64,000 nt of DNA from an uncultured Paracoccaceae bacterium (GCA_947500825.1 CANMTR010000003.1:186001-250000), one strand, 5' to 3'. Shown: positions 40,791-50,603, counted from the stretch's first letter. Notes: generated by a model from the letters alone, not told the origin. Made by a program: numbers and translations.

Positions 40791-43579
40791 CCCAGCGCCT
40801 CGTCGATCAGGCGGGCCGAATCCCTTGTCCAGTCATCGATCCGGTCGGACAGCTCCGCGATCCCGTCGCAGCCGGTCTCGCGCAGGACCATGGCCTCGGC
40901 CGACTGTCCCAGCTCGCCGGGCACGAAGGCCTCCTCCACCAGCAGGCGCTTGGCGTCCTGGAAGCGCGACAGCCGCGCGTGGCAGGCTGCGAGCGTCTCG
41001 GCCGCGCCGGCGTCCAGGAGACCCGCGCCGGCGCCCGCGGCGATCTGGGCCGCAGGTGCCCGATCGGTGCTGCCGGACAGGAGGGCGAGGGTCGCGGCAA
41101 AAAGCTCGATATCGGTCAGCCTCCCCCGCCCCGACTTCACGTCCCAGTCGCCACCCGGCCGCGCCTGCGCCAGCCGGTCGCGCATCCGCACGGTGTCAGC
41201 CCGGGCATCGGTCACGTCTCGCGGCCGCGAGACGACCGCCGCGCGAATGTCGGCGACGGCATCGCACAAGGCCGGCGCCCCCGTCAGGGGCCGGGCGCGG
41301 GTCAGGGCCTGGTGCTCCCAGGTCCAGGCCTCCTCTCGCTGGTATCGGTCGAACGCCGACAGGGCGGTGGCCACCGGGCCCTGCTTGCCCGAGGGCCTGA
41401 GCCGCATGTCCACGTCGTAGAGCCTGCCCGCGGCCGTGGGTGCCGTCAGCGCGGTGATCAGGGCCTGGGTGAGGCGCGCGTAATAGGCTCGCGCCGAGAG
41501 CGGGCGCGGCCCGTCCGAGCCGTCCGCCCCGTCCGCGTCGTAGATGACGATGAGGTCCAGGTCGGACCGAGCGGTCAGGTGGCCGGCTCCAAGCGACCCC
41601 ATGCCGAGCACCATCGCCCCCCGCCCCGGGGGCGCGCCGTGCTTGCCGGCGAACTCTCCCACGACGACCGGCCAGAGTGCGGTGACCACGACCTCTGCGA
41701 GGTCGGCGTACTGCCGGCCCGCGGCCGCGCCGTCGATGAGCCCGCGCAGATGGTGCACGCCGACGCGGAAATGCCAGTCGCGCGTCCAGGAGCGCGCCCG
41801 GTCGAGGCGGCGCTCGTAGTCGCTTTCGGCCTCGAGGGCGCGGGTCAATTCGCCCATGAGCACGTCGTACCCTGGCCAGTCGGCGAAGAACTGCCCCCCC
41901 AGCACGGCGTCGAGCACGGCGGCATTGCGGCTCAGATGGGCCGCGAGCTCGGGCGTCGTCCCGGCGATGTCGGCGATCAGGTCCAGGAGTTCGGGGTTGG
42001 CTTCGAACAGGGAGAAGAGCTGGACACCAGCCGGCAACCCCTTGAGGAAACCGTCGAAATGAGCCAGCGCCCGGTCGGGCTTGGGGCTGGCCAGGAGCTT
42101 GCGCAGGAGCCGCGGCCTGATCCGGTCGAAGATGTCGAGAGCGCGCTCGGAGCGCAGGGCCGGAAGGCCGCGCCACTTCTGCACGATCTCGGCCTGGGTC
42201 TGCGACAGATCAGGCCCCTCGCCCGGGGGCGGGGCGGAGGGGGCGAAGAAGTCCTCCGTCAGGTCCGAGACCCGCTCGAGCCGATCCGTCAGCTCGGCTT
42301 CCAGGTCGGTCAGGTCGCGGTCCAGGAACGCCGCCACGCGGGCGATCCCTTCGGCGTCGTCGGGCAGCGAATGGGTCTGCAGGTCGGCGATCATCTGCAG
42401 GCGATGCTCGACCTCACGGTGGGCGCGGTAGTCGTCCGAAAGCTGGCGCGCGACCTCCTCGTCGATCCACCCCGCGGCGGCGAGCCGTCCCAACCCTTCC
42501 ACCGTGCCGCGGACCCGCAGGCCGGGGTCGCGCCCGCCGGCGATGATCTGCCGCGTCTGGGTGAAGAACTCGATCTCGCGGATGCCGCCCCGGCCGAGCT
42601 TCATGTCGTGTCCCGCGAGCGTGATCGGCCCGCCCAGGCCGCGATGGTCACGGATGCGCTGCCGGATCGCGTGGGCGTCCTCGATCGCGGCGAAATCCAG
42701 GTGCCGGCGCCACACGAAGGGCCGCAGCCGCTCGAGATAGGCGGTGCCGGCCTCGATATCTCCCGCGCAGGGCCGTGCCTTGATGTGCGCGGCCCGTTCC
42801 CAGGTGCGGCCCAGGGACTCGTAATAGCGCTCGGCCGATTCCATGCTCAGGCAGACCGGGGTGACGGAGGGGTCGGGGCGAAGCCGAAGGTCGGTGCGGA
42901 ACACGTAGCCCTCGGCGGTGGTCTCGCTGAGGAGTGCCGCGGCACGGCGTGTGGCCTTCACCAGGGCCGACCGCGCCTCCATCGCGCCGTCGCCGTAGGC
43001 AGTGTCGTCGAACAGGCAGATCAGGTCGATATCCGAGGAGTAATTGAGCTCGAACGCCCCCATCTTTCCCATGGCCATGACGACGAGCCCGCCCGCCGGC
43101 GCCGCCGTCTCGGGCAGGCGACCGCGGCGGATCTCGGCCGCGATCTCGCGCTCCCAGGCCAAGGACACCGCGCGGTCGGCCAGTCGGGTCAGCGCACCGG
43201 TGACCTCCTCCAGGGACCACACTCCGCCGCAATCGCACAGGGCCACGAGAAGCGCGACGCGACGCTTGGCCAGACGCAGGGCGGTGCCCAGCTCGCGCCC
43301 CTCCGCTGCGTTGGCCTGCGCCAGGATCTTCTGCAGCGTTTCCTCGGGCGGCGCGGCGAGCGCGGCCTCGAGCCACTCGGGATCGATTTCGATGAGCCCC
43401 TTGAGATAAAGCGAGCAACCGGCAACGCCGGCGATCAGGTCCGCGGCGGGGCCATTTGCGCCCAGGGCCGAGCGCGCCTCCGCGGCCCTGGCCATGTCGA
43501 AGGGGCGCGGAGCGCGCGAGATGCGTTCGGCCAAGGTCATGGCGCCACTTGGCGCGCCCTCGGCGACCTCGTCAAGCAT
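40787..43579 (-). CDS. glnE: Bifunctional glutamine synthetase adenylyltransferase/deadenylase
   Basis: A 930-residue enzyme that adenylylates and deadenylylates glutamine synthetase in response to PII. Two nucleotidyltransferase domains are visible: the N-terminal deadenylase with NYSSDIDLICLFDD and the C-terminal adenylylase with TARSDLDLIVIYD. A helical PII-sensing linker lies between them. Length is typical. The first Met at 43579 has no properly spaced ribosome site, and a Met 13 codons later is an alternative. It is coupled to the small downstream protein. Confidence 0.95.
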   Translation of the reverse strand: MLDEVAEGAPSGAMTLAERISRAPRPFDMARAAEARSALGANGPAADLIAGVAGCSLYLKGLIEIDPEWLEAALAAPPEETLQKILAQANAAEGRELGTALRLAKRRVALLVALCDCGGVWSLEEVTGALTRLADRAVSLAWEREIAAEIRRGRLPETAAPAGGLVVMAMGKMGAFELNYSSDIDLICLFDDTAYGDGAMEARSALVKATRRAAALLSETTAEGYVFRTDLRLRPDPSVTPVCLSMESAERYYESLGRTWERAAHIKARPCAGDIEAGTAYLERLRPFVWRRHLDFAAIEDAHAIRQRIRDHRGLGGPITLAGHDMKLGRGGIREIEFFTQTRQIIAGGRDPGLRVRGTVEGLGRLAAAGWIDEEVARQLSDDYRAHREVEHRLQMIADLQTHSLPDDAEGIARVAAFLDRDLTDLEAELTDRLERVSDLTEDFFAPSAPPPGEGPDLSQTQAEIVQKWRGLPALRSERALDIFDRIRPRLLRKLLASPKPDRALAHFDGFLKGLPAGVQLFSLFEANPELLDLIADIAGTTPELAAHLSRNAAVLDAVLGGQFFADWPGYDVLMGELTRALEAESDYERRLDRARSWTRDWHFRVGVHHLRGLIDGAAAGRQYADLAEVVVTALWPVVVGEFAGKHGAPPGRGAMVLGMGSLGAGHLTARSDLDLIVIYDADGADGSDGPRPLSARAYYARLTQALITALTAPTAAGRLYDVDMRLRPSGKQGPVATALSAFDRYQREEAWTWEHQALTRARPLTGAPALCDAVADIRAAVVSRPRDVTDARADTVRMRDRLAQARPGGDWDVKSGRGRLTDIELFAATLALLSGSTDRAPAAQIAAGAGAGLLDAGAAETLAACHARLSRFQDAKRLLVEEAFVPGELGQSAEAMVLRETGCDGIAELSDRIDDWTRDSARLIDEALG

Positions 43580-43649
43580 CCCCTTTAAGGGGCACGTCCT
43601 CGCCCGCGCGGCTCTTCAAATGCGCAGGACCTGCTCCTAAATATGTCCC

Positions 43650-44096
43650 ATGCAGATGACGATGGGCCTCCCCGATCCGGTTCGCGACGCGGACTTCTAC
43701 GCCGACACCACGATGAAGCGCGGCTTCGCCTGGGTGGTGGATGTCGTGTTGATCACGCTTCTCTCCGTGGCGCTGACACCGCTGACCCTGTTCACCTCGA
43801 TATTCTACTTCCCCCTCTTTTACCTCTGCGTCGGCTTTGCCTACCGCGCCGCCACGATCGCGCGGCTTTCGGGAACGCCAGGTATGCGCCTCATGTCGAT
43901 CGAGTTGCGGGGCGCGGATGGGTTGAGGCTCGACCCGATGCAGTCGGTTCTGCACACGGCCGGTTACACGCTGTCCGTGGTGGCCTTTCCGCTCCAGCTC
44001 ATGTCGGGCGCCCTGATGATCGGAACCGCGCGAGGACAGGGCCTCACGGACGTCGTGCTGGGCTCGGCAGCGCTGAACCACGCCGCGATGGACTGA
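43650..44096 (+). CDS. RDD family membrane protein
   Basis: A 148-residue protein. RGFAWVVDVVLITLLSVAL holds the RD pair at the start of helix 1, a second helix runs through FYFPLFYLCVGFAYRAATI, and GTPGMRLMSIELRGADGLRL is the RDD loop. Function is unknown; some members act in sodium/proton exchange. It diverges from glnE with 70 nt between and is followed by bpt. The first three Met codons are close together, so the exact start is uncertain by a few residues. Confidence 0.82.
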   Translation: MQMTMGLPDPVRDADFYADTTMKRGFAWVVDVVLITLLSVALTPLTLFTSIFYFPLFYLCVGFAYRAATIARLSGTPGMRLMSIELRGADGLRLDPMQSVLHTAGYTLSVVAFPLQLMSGALMIGTARGQGLTDVVLGSAALNHAAMD

Positions 44097-44167
44097 CGCG
44101 TTCGACCGGCTTGGCGGCGTCTGCGCTCCACGCTACGATGCATGTCATCGAAAGATGACGGGGTGTC

Positions 44168-45001
44168 ATGCGCCACACGCTTCCTATCGCGCCGCAATTT
44201 TATGTCACGGCGCCGCAACCCTGCCCCTACCTGGAAAACCGGGTGGAGCGTAAGTTGTTCACGGCACTTCAGGGCGAAGACGCGCAACTTCTGAACGACT
44301 CGCTGTCGAAGCAGGGGTTCCGCCGATCCCAGAACGTTCTTTATCGTCCGTCATGCGCCGAATGCGCCGCGTGCCTTTCGGCCCGCATCCGGGTGGCTGA
44401 CTTTGCGCCGTCTCGGACCCAGCGAAGGGTGCGCCGCCGCAACGCGGACGTTTCGCGCACCGCCAACGCCCCTTGGGCGACAGAGACGCAATACGCCCTC
44501 TTCCGAGACTATCTCGACTCGCGTCACGCCGACGGAGGCATGGCCGATATGGATATCTTCGAGTTTGCCGCGATGATCGAAGAGACGCCGATCCGCAGCC
44601 GCGTGGTCGAGTATTCGCGTCCGGACCCCGAGACCGGCCGGCCGGAGCTCGTGGCCGTGTGCCTGACCGACGTGCTCGATGACGGATTGTCGATGGTTTA
44701 TTCGTTCTACGATCCCGACATGCGCGCGCGCTCGCTGGGGACCTACGCGATCCTCGACCATGTGGAGATCGCGCGGGAGGCGGGACTTCCATACGTGTAT
44801 CTGGGCTACTGGGTACCGGGCAGCCCGAAGATGGGATACAAGGCCGGCTTCGACGCGCTGGAAATCTACAAGGCCGGGCGCTGGCAGCCCATCGGCGATC
44901 CCCGCGACCACGATTCCGAGACGCATCCCCTCTCGACCGATCCCATCGCCGAACAGGTCGCCCGTCTCGACCTGCCCGATTCCATGTCCCGCCGGGATTG
45001 A
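44168..45001 (+). CDS. bpt: Aspartate/glutamate leucyltransferase
   Basis: A 277-residue N-end-rule transferase that adds leucine from Leu-tRNA to proteins starting with Asp or Glu, marking them for ClpAP. The cysteine-rich N-terminal block ([17 protein letters not shown] and [15 protein letters not shown]) and the GNAT-like C-terminal block ([20 protein letters not shown]) are diagnostic of the Ate/Bpt family. The length fits Bpt. It faces the TRAP operon with a 6-nt gap. Confidence 0.94.
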   Translation: MRHTLPIAPQFYVTAPQPCPYLENRVERKLFTALQGEDAQLLNDSLSKQGFRRSQNVLYRPSCAECAACLSARIRVADFAPSRTQRRVRRRNADVSRTANAPWATETQYALFRDYLDSRHADGGMADMDIFEFAAMIEETPIRSRVVEYSRPDPETGRPELVAVCLTDVLDDGLSMVYSFYDPDMRARSLGTYAILDHVEIAREAGLPYVYLGYWVPGSPKMGYKAGFDALEIYKAGRWQPIGDPRDHDSETHPLSTDPIAEQVARLDLPDSMSRRD

Positions 45002-45007
45002 GCGGCG

Positions 45008-47362
45008 TCAGTTCGGGAAGAGGTCGGGCACGATCGTCACGATCGACGGGAAGGCCCACAGGAGCGCCAGCCCCGCCATCTGGATCGCCACGAAGGGCGC
45101 CACCCCGCGATAGATCTGCCCGGTCGTGACGCTCGCGGGCGCCACGCCACGCAGGTAAAACAGCGCGAAGCCGAAAGGCGGCGTCAGGAACGAGGTCTGG
45201 AGGTTCACGGCGATCATGATGGTGACCCATTTCGGGTCCATCGTGCCGCCGTAGATCACCGGGCCGACGATCGGCACGACGATGTAGATGATCTCCAGGA
45301 AGTCGAGCACGAAGCCCAGGACGAACAGCACGAGCATGACGATGAGGAAGACGGTCATCTCGTTGTCGAAGGCGCGCAGGAAGGACTGGATGTAGTCCTC
45401 GCCCCCGAAGGAGATCACCACGAGGTTCAGGAGCTGAGACCCCACCAGGATGGTGAAGACCATCGAGGTCACCTTCGCCGTCTCCCGGATCACGGGGGTC
45501 AGCACGCCGCCGCGCAGCAGCACCCAGCACGAGTAGAGCAGGCCGAACAGCGCGAAGAGATAGCAGGCCTGGGCCACGATATAGGCAACCCACTGGGCGA
45601 AGGTCGTCGTGCCGAGCCCGACCCTGAGGTCGAAGTTCACGCCGATCAGGAGCATGACCACGATCGCCAGCGCCGCGCCGGTGACGATGCGCCCCGACCG
45701 GCCATCTTCTCTCAGGCGGCGGAACGCGGCGAGCATGATCGCCCCGCCCGCGCCCAGGGCCGCCGCGGGTGTCGGGTTGGTGATACCGCCCAGGATCGAG
45801 CCCAGCACCGCCACGATCAGCACGAGCGGCGGGAACACCACACGCACGAGGTCGTTGCGCGCCAGCCGCGCCGTGGCCGCCCGAATACCCCAAAAAGCGA
45901 GTGCCGCCGGCGCTGCCAAGAGGACCACGGTCGTCCCGGAGGATGTCGTGGGCGCGATGAGGAAGATGTCGGCCAGCAGCATCCCCACCAGCCCCAGGGC
46001 GCCCAGGGCGAGGGGCCGCCCCTCGTCGTAGGGCGCCACGCCCCTCGCCGCGGCGAGGGCGATGGCGGCCATCAGGACCGCGAGGGCGACACCGGTTCCC
46101 ACCGGGGCCGTGTCCGCGATCAGTTCGGCCCGCCGCGCCTCGCGCTCCTCCGCCGAAAGCTCGACGGAGTGGGCGGCAGCGCCGGCCTCGGCGATCGCCG
46201 CCCGTTCGGCGACCGCCTCGTCCCAGGCGGATTGGCCGTGCAGGTCGATCATCGCCGCCTGGCACTGGTCCGACACGTTGGTGCGCAGCGATGCCGTCTC
46301 GCCCTGCTGGGCGAAGCGATCGACGGTCACGCCCTGCGAGCCGACGATCCCCGCGGGAATGGCAAGGGCAAGGGCCAGGACCATGGCCGCGGGAACGCCC
46401 GCGAACCAGGTCAGTGCCTCGCCCCGAGTGACGTAGTCGCCCCCCGCCTCGCCGCCCCGGACGGGGGGGGCCTTGCCGGGGTTCAGCACCGCGTAGCCGA
46501 AGGCATAGACCCCGTAGAGCAGCGCGAGGACCACGCCCGGCAGGAGCGCAGCCTGAAAGAGCGTGCCGACCGACACGACCGCCGCGCGGCCCAGATAGGT
46601 CAGCGCGTCGGGACAGCCCAGGGCCTGTGCCCGGGTTTCCTGCGCCGTGGAGTAGAGATCACCCGCGAGCGACCCCAGGAGCACGATGACGATGGACGGC
46701 GGAATGATCTGGCCCAGCGTCCCGCTCGCCGCGATCACGCCCGTGGAAAGCTGGGGCGAATAGCCCGAGCGCAGCATCGTGGGGAGCGACAGGAGGCCCA
46801 TCGTCACCACGGTCGCACCGACGATCCCGGTGGAGGCGGCGAGGAACGCGCCGACGATCACCACGGACACCGCCAGCCCGCCCGGCAGCGGGCCGAAGAC
46901 CCGCGCCATGGTGGTGAGCAGGTCGTTCGCGATGCGCGACCGCTCCAGGGTGATACCCATGAGGACGAACATCAGCACGGCCAGCAGCGTCTCGATCGAC
47001 TGGCCGGCAAGCACCCGCTCGTTGATACGGTTCACGATGAAGCTGATGTTGCGGTCGAGCGCCTGCTCCCATCCTTGCGGGAACAGCGGCTGCGCCACGA
47101 CCGGCAGGTCGGGATAGCGAAAGAGGGAGATGTCGCGGGGTGCGGCGCCATCGCCCACCAGGGCGCGGTAGGCCTGGCTTCCGGTATCCACCGCCTGGTG
47201 GACGAGCAACCCGCCCGCATCGAGTGCCGCGATCACCGCGAAGGAGACGACCGCCGCACCGCCGATGGCGAACGCCACCGGAAAGCCCGTCAGGATACCG
47301 CCAAAAAGGCAGAGGAACACGATGATGAGGCCGATCTCGACCCCGTCCAGACCAAAGAGCAT
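45008..47362 (-). CDS. dctM: TRAP transporter large permease, long form
   Basis: A 784-residue DctM, almost twice the normal length. DctM motifs occur at both ends (GITLERSRIANDLLTTMARV, PSIVIVLLGSLAGDL, and QTSFLTPPFGFALFYLRGVA). Between them lies an insertion of roughly 350 residues with extra membrane helices and a hydrophilic stretch rich in Ala and Glu (AERAAIAEAGAAAHSVELSA). A second hydrophilic insert follows helix 2. Such long forms occur with TakP-type binding proteins. It lies 10 nt downstream of the dctQ gene. Confidence 0.88.
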   Translation of the reverse strand: MLFGLDGVEIGLIIVFLCLFGGILTGFPVAFAIGGAAVVSFAVIAALDAGGLLVHQAVDTGSQAYRALVGDGAAPRDISLFRYPDLPVVAQPLFPQGWEQALDRNISFIVNRINERVLAGQSIETLLAVLMFVLMGITLERSRIANDLLTTMARVFGPLPGGLAVSVVIVGAFLAASTGIVGATVVTMGLLSLPTMLRSGYSPQLSTGVIAASGTLGQIIPPSIVIVLLGSLAGDLYSTAQETRAQALGCPDALTYLGRAAVVSVGTLFQAALLPGVVLALLYGVYAFGYAVLNPGKAPPVRGGEAGGDYVTRGEALTWFAGVPAAMVLALALAIPAGIVGSQGVTVDRFAQQGETASLRTNVSDQCQAAMIDLHGQSAWDEAVAERAAIAEAGAAAHSVELSAEEREARRAELIADTAPVGTGVALAVLMAAIALAAARGVAPYDEGRPLALGALGLVGMLLADIFLIAPTTSSGTTVVLLAAPAALAFWGIRAATARLARNDLVRVVFPPLVLIVAVLGSILGGITNPTPAAALGAGGAIMLAAFRRLREDGRSGRIVTGAALAIVVMLLIGVNFDLRVGLGTTTFAQWVAYIVAQACYLFALFGLLYSCWVLLRGGVLTPVIRETAKVTSMVFTILVGSQLLNLVVISFGGEDYIQSFLRAFDNEMTVFLIVMLVLFVLGFVLDFLEIIYIVVPIVGPVIYGGTMDPKWVTIMIAVNLQTSFLTPPFGFALFYLRGVAPASVTTGQIYRGVAPFVAIQMAGLALLWAFPSIVTIVPDLFPN

Positions 47363-47372
47363 CAGCGATCCC

Positions 47373-48263
47373 TCACTGCGTCTGCCCGTCGACGCGGGGG
47401 ACGTCGCGGTCGAGGAACCTGTCCTCCGCCTCGGGGCCTTCGAGATACTCGAGGAGCGCGCGGTAGAACACGGCCACCGCCTGAAGCAGCACCATGCCCG
47501 CGAAGGCGACCATCAGCAGCTTGAACAGGAAGTAGCCGTTGAACCCGTTGGCGGAGAAGCCCACCGTCTCGACGTTCCAGCGCAGGATCGTGGCCTTGCG
47601 CATCATCAGGTCCAGGGTGTCCGAGGCGGAGACCTTGGGCGTCACCAGGTGGCGCCACATGAAGTACCACGCGTACATCCATATGAGGAGTGCCATGGGC
47701 ATCATGAAGATCAGCGCGCCGGCCATGTCCACGACCCTCTTGGTGCGGAACCGCGCGGGGGAATAGAGCAGATCGACCCGAACGTGGCCCTTCTGCACGA
47801 AGGTCCAGGCGCAGCAGAGCGCGACGATGGCCGCGTTGTAGAGCTTCAACTCCTCGCTCCACCAGCTCAGATCGAGCGTCAGGACCGTGCCCGCGCCGAA
47901 TCCGAGTTCGGAGGCGGCGAAGACGCGTTGGGCGAAGACGATGACGATCTGCTGCAGGACCATGAGGAGCCCGGCCCACGCGACGGTCCGGCCCACCGCG
48001 TTCGCGCCTCCTTCGAGCGCGCGGACGGTGCCCCACAGCACTCCCCTGTGGACCAGCCCCACGCCCGTCAGGACGAGGAAGGCCGTCAGGACCACGAAGA
48101 AGAACTCCGACGATCCGCCGTAGTAGATGAAGCGGACCAGCGCCTCGCCGTTCGACCAGTCGAGCCACAGGTCGGGCCGCGCGAGCGCGAGGCCCGCGTG
48201 CCAGACCGACATCGCGATGCCGGTGACGAACCAGAGGATGGCCGAGAGGAAGGCGTCGATCAT
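47373..48263 (-). CDS. dctQ: TRAP transporter small permease, long form
   Basis: A 296-residue DctQ-type protein, longer than usual (about 160-220). Helices are visible at AILWFVTGIAMSVWHAGLAL, FFFVVLTAFLVLTGVGLVHR, and later at AALIFMMPMALLIWMYAWYF. The conserved QKGHVRVDLLYSPARFRTKR block in the second half matches the DctQ signature. It works with the long DctM that follows. A strong hairpin separates it from the upstream binding-protein gene. Confidence 0.86.
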   Translation of the reverse strand: MIDAFLSAILWFVTGIAMSVWHAGLALARPDLWLDWSNGEALVRFIYYGGSSEFFFVVLTAFLVLTGVGLVHRGVLWGTVRALEGGANAVGRTVAWAGLLMVLQQIVIVFAQRVFAASELGFGAGTVLTLDLSWWSEELKLYNAAIVALCCAWTFVQKGHVRVDLLYSPARFRTKRVVDMAGALIFMMPMALLIWMYAWYFMWRHLVTPKVSASDTLDLMMRKATILRWNVETVGFSANGFNGYFLFKLLMVAFAGMVLLQAVAVFYRALLEYLEGPEAEDRFLDRDVPRVDGQTQ

Positions 48264-48287
48264 GGGTGTGTCCGGGCGGCTTTCCGT

Positions 48288-48321
48288 CGCCCGGGGGAGT
48301 ATGCGCGATCTCCCCCGGGCG
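48288..48321 (-). promoter_or_regulatory. Intercistronic hairpin between binding-protein and permease genes
   Basis: CGCCCGGGGGAG (48288-48299) pairs perfectly with CTCCCCCGGGCG (48310-48321) around a 10-nt loop. The 12-bp stem follows the binding-protein gene by 18 nt and has no U tract, as in the other TRAP operon of this window. Confidence 0.7.
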
Positions 48322-48339
48322 CAATGGCGGCGCTCGGCC

Positions 48340-49416
48340 TCAGATACCGAGGATGCGGTCCCTCTGGGCGGTATAGGCGCCCTCGGAGGTCTCGATCCAG
48401 GCGGCGCTGTCGCGCATGGAAACCTGGTAGCTGTCGAGGATCTTCTTGTAGAGCGGGTCGTCCGTGTATTGCTGCAGCACTTCCTGGCTGGCCTGCCCGA
48501 ACGCGTCCCAGACCTCGTCGGGAAACTCGAGAATCTGCACCCCCTGGCTCTGCAGGCGGGCGAGCGCGGCGGCGTTGTTCTTCATGAACATCGACAGCGT
48601 CCAGCCGTTCGACGCCATCGCCGTCGTCTCGATCGCCTGTTGCTGGGCCGGAGTAAGCTCCTGGAAGGTCGCGTCGTTGACCGCCAGGGTCAGAGCGGGG
48701 CCGGGCTCGTGGAACCCGGCGGTGTAGTAGTAGCGCGCGATTTCCTGGAAGCCGGCGGCCTCGTCCGCCCAGGGCCCGATCCACTCCGTCCCGTCGAGAG
48801 CGCCCGACGACAACGCCTGGTAGACCTCGCCGCCCGGCAGGTTCTGCACACTCGCCCCCAGCTTGGCGAGGACCTCCGCCCCCTGCCCCGGCATCCGGTA
48901 GCGCAGGCCCTGGAAGTCTTCGACGGAGCGGATCTCGGTGTTGAACCACCCCCCCGATTGCGGGCCGGTATTGCCGGTCAGGAACGAGCGGAGGCCGAAG
49001 ATGCTCCCCAGCTCGTGGTGCAACGTCTGGCCATCGCCGTGGTAGTACCAGTTGTTGATCTCCTGCGCCGTCATGCCGAAGGGCACGGTGGCGAAGAACG
49101 CAAAGCCCGGATGCTGGCCGACGAAGTAGTAGTCGGCCGAGTGGTACATGTCGGCCTGACCGGAGGTCACCGCGTCGAACACCTCGAAAGCCCCCACGAG
49201 CTCGCCCGCGGCGCGCAGGTCGATCGTGAGCGAGCCGTCTGTCATCTGCTCGATCCGGTCGGCGCAGAACTGCGCGCTGTCGTGGACGCCCGCAAGCCCC
49301 CGGCCCCATGTGGTCACCAGCGTGAGCGTGCGGTTGCCCTGCGCGTAGGCCGGTGCGGCGAGGCCGGTGGCGGCGGTGCCAGCGGCCGAAGCCCTCAAGA
49401 ACGATCTGCGGTCCAT
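48340..49416 (-). CDS. TRAP transporter substrate-binding protein, 2-oxoacid (TakP) type
   Basis: A 358-residue protein with a twin-arginine signal (DRRSFLRASAAGTAATGLAA ending in PAYAQG), so it is exported folded. The body has LTIDLRAAGELVGAFEVFDA and FFATVPFGMTAQEINNWYYH, the pattern of the TakP/lactate group, and RYRMPGQGAEVLAKLGA with the carboxylate-binding Arg. Ligand is probably a 2-oxoacid or hydroxyacid. GGGAGGG sits 3 nt before the start. First gene of the operon. Confidence 0.9.
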   Translation of the reverse strand: MDRRSFLRASAAGTAATGLAAPAYAQGNRTLTLVTTWGRGLAGVHDSAQFCADRIEQMTDGSLTIDLRAAGELVGAFEVFDAVTSGQADMYHSADYYFVGQHPGFAFFATVPFGMTAQEINNWYYHGDGQTLHHELGSIFGLRSFLTGNTGPQSGGWFNTEIRSVEDFQGLRYRMPGQGAEVLAKLGASVQNLPGGEVYQALSSGALDGTEWIGPWADEAAGFQEIARYYYTAGFHEPGPALTLAVNDATFQELTPAQQQAIETTAMASNGWTLSMFMKNNAAALARLQSQGVQILEFPDEVWDAFGQASQEVLQQYTDDPLYKKILDSYQVSMRDSAAWIETSEGAYTAQRDRILGI

Positions 49417-49508
49417 TTTCCCTCCCTGGAGCTCAGCCCCGGCCCGCCGTGGCGAACCGTTCGCAGCCGAGTAAACCAGAGCCGGGGCGGAAGGCAAACC
49501 TGGGATCG

Positions 49509-50336
49509 TCAGCGGGCCTTGCGCCGCTCGCGAAGCACCTTCGACACAAGGGCACCCAGTAGGACGATCAGCGACGACACCCAGAGCCACATGAGCAGGA
49601 TGATGACCCCGCCAAGGGCGCCGAACGTCTCCTGGTAGGAGCCGAACATGCGCACGTAGACCGCGAACGCCCCGGTCCCCACGAGCCACAGAAGGCAGGC
49701 GAGCGCGGCACCTGGCAGGATCCAGCGCCACGACGGCCTCTCCCCCGCCGGCCCCACGCGGTAGACCAGCGCGATGCCTCCCGCGGCGATGCACAGCAGG
49801 ATGGGCCACCGCGCTATCGTGACGGCGAACTCGGCATCCCGCGTCAGGGGCAACCAGCTCAGCGCGACCGGGATGACCACGGCGACGCCGATGCACAGCA
49901 GCACGCCCACGAGCAGCCCGAAGGTCAAGGCGAGCTTTACCGCGGTGGCCTTCACGAAGCTTCGGGTCTCCTCCTGGCCGTTGACGAGGTTGAGGCCGTC
50001 CATCAACGCCTGCATCCCCTTGGACGCGGAGTAGAGCGTCAGGGTCAGACCGAACAAGGCCACGAACCCGAGGCCGTCGCTGGGCGATCCGGCCACCTGC
50101 TCGGCCTGGCCGGTGATGATGCTGGCCGCGTCTGCGGGTAGCACGTCGTCGAGCGTTCCCAAGGTTGCGGCCACGTACTGCGGGTCGGCGAAGAGGCCTG
50201 CGAGGGCCATCATGGCGCCGATGCCCGGAAAAAGGCCGAGAAGGCCGTAGAACGCCACGCCTGCGGCGACCAGCATGAGTTTCTTGCGATCCGCCTCTAT
50301 GTAGATCGCCTTCGCCGCGTCGAACCAGCCACCCAT
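49509..50336 (-). CDS. YihY/BrkB family inner-membrane protein
   Basis: A 275-residue protein with six helices. VAAGVAFYGLLGLFPGIGAM at the N terminus and LWLWVSSLIVLLGALVSKVL at the C terminus are the BrkB landmarks. The family is not an RNase despite old names, and its function is unresolved. The ATG at 50336 has GGGGGA upstream. A second BrkB protein occurs at 62.6 kb; the two are clearly diverged. It diverges from ilvB. Confidence 0.86.
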   Translation of the reverse strand: MGGWFDAAKAIYIEADRKKLMLVAAGVAFYGLLGLFPGIGAMMALAGLFADPQYVAATLGTLDDVLPADAASIITGQAEQVAGSPSDGLGFVALFGLTLTLYSASKGMQALMDGLNLVNGQEETRSFVKATAVKLALTFGLLVGVLLCIGVAVVIPVALSWLPLTRDAEFAVTIARWPILLCIAAGGIALVYRVGPAGERPSWRWILPGAALACLLWLVGTGAFAVYVRMFGSYQETFGALGGVIILLMWLWVSSLIVLLGALVSKVLRERRKAR

Positions 50337-50498
50337 CGTCGTCCCCCGATACGGTTGCGGCCCGCGCCGCGTCTGGATCGCAACCGCCCATTCATCAGCC
50401 CGTTCCCGCTTTTCGAAACCGCACGGGTTCGGCATGCCCCACGCAACGATCAGTCATCACGACCCCAAGAGCGGGACAGATTCGGCCCCCATTCCCGG

Positions 50499-50527
50499 TT
50501 GACCCCATTCGGCCCGAGGACTATCGA
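50499..50527 (+). promoter_or_regulatory. Promoter of the ilvB leader
   Basis: TTGACC (50499-50504), a 17-nt spacer and TATCGA (50522-50527) give a predicted start near 50534, about 16-25 nt before the leader peptide. The -10 is weak but placed exactly where the attenuator model needs it. Confidence 0.5.
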
Positions 50528-50549
50528 GCAGGCAGGCATCTGGGTTGGA

Positions 50550-50603
50550 ATGGGTCCCATGGCGATTCTTCTCGTAGAGGTGAGAGACAGGCGCGGCGGG
50601 TGA
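50550..50603 (+). CDS. Candidate ilv leader peptide
   Basis: A 17-codon frame, MGPMAILLVEVRDRRGG, in which residues 6-11 read Ile-Leu-Leu-Val-Glu-Val. Five of six codons there are for branched-chain amino acids, the end products of the pathway encoded just downstream. A second in-frame ATG at 50559 gives a 14-residue version. It ends in TGA at 50601-50603, inside the pause hairpin. Ribosome stalling here when Ile, Leu or Val is scarce would control the terminator that follows. The ribosome site is weak. Confidence 0.6.
   Translation: MGPMAILLVEVRDRRGG

Noticed and set aside
40742-43588. A 948-codon open frame on the plus strand across glnE
   Set aside because: It is the exact antisense shadow of glnE, Arg/Gly/His-rich with no domain pattern. 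Long antisense frames are expected at this GC content and codon use.
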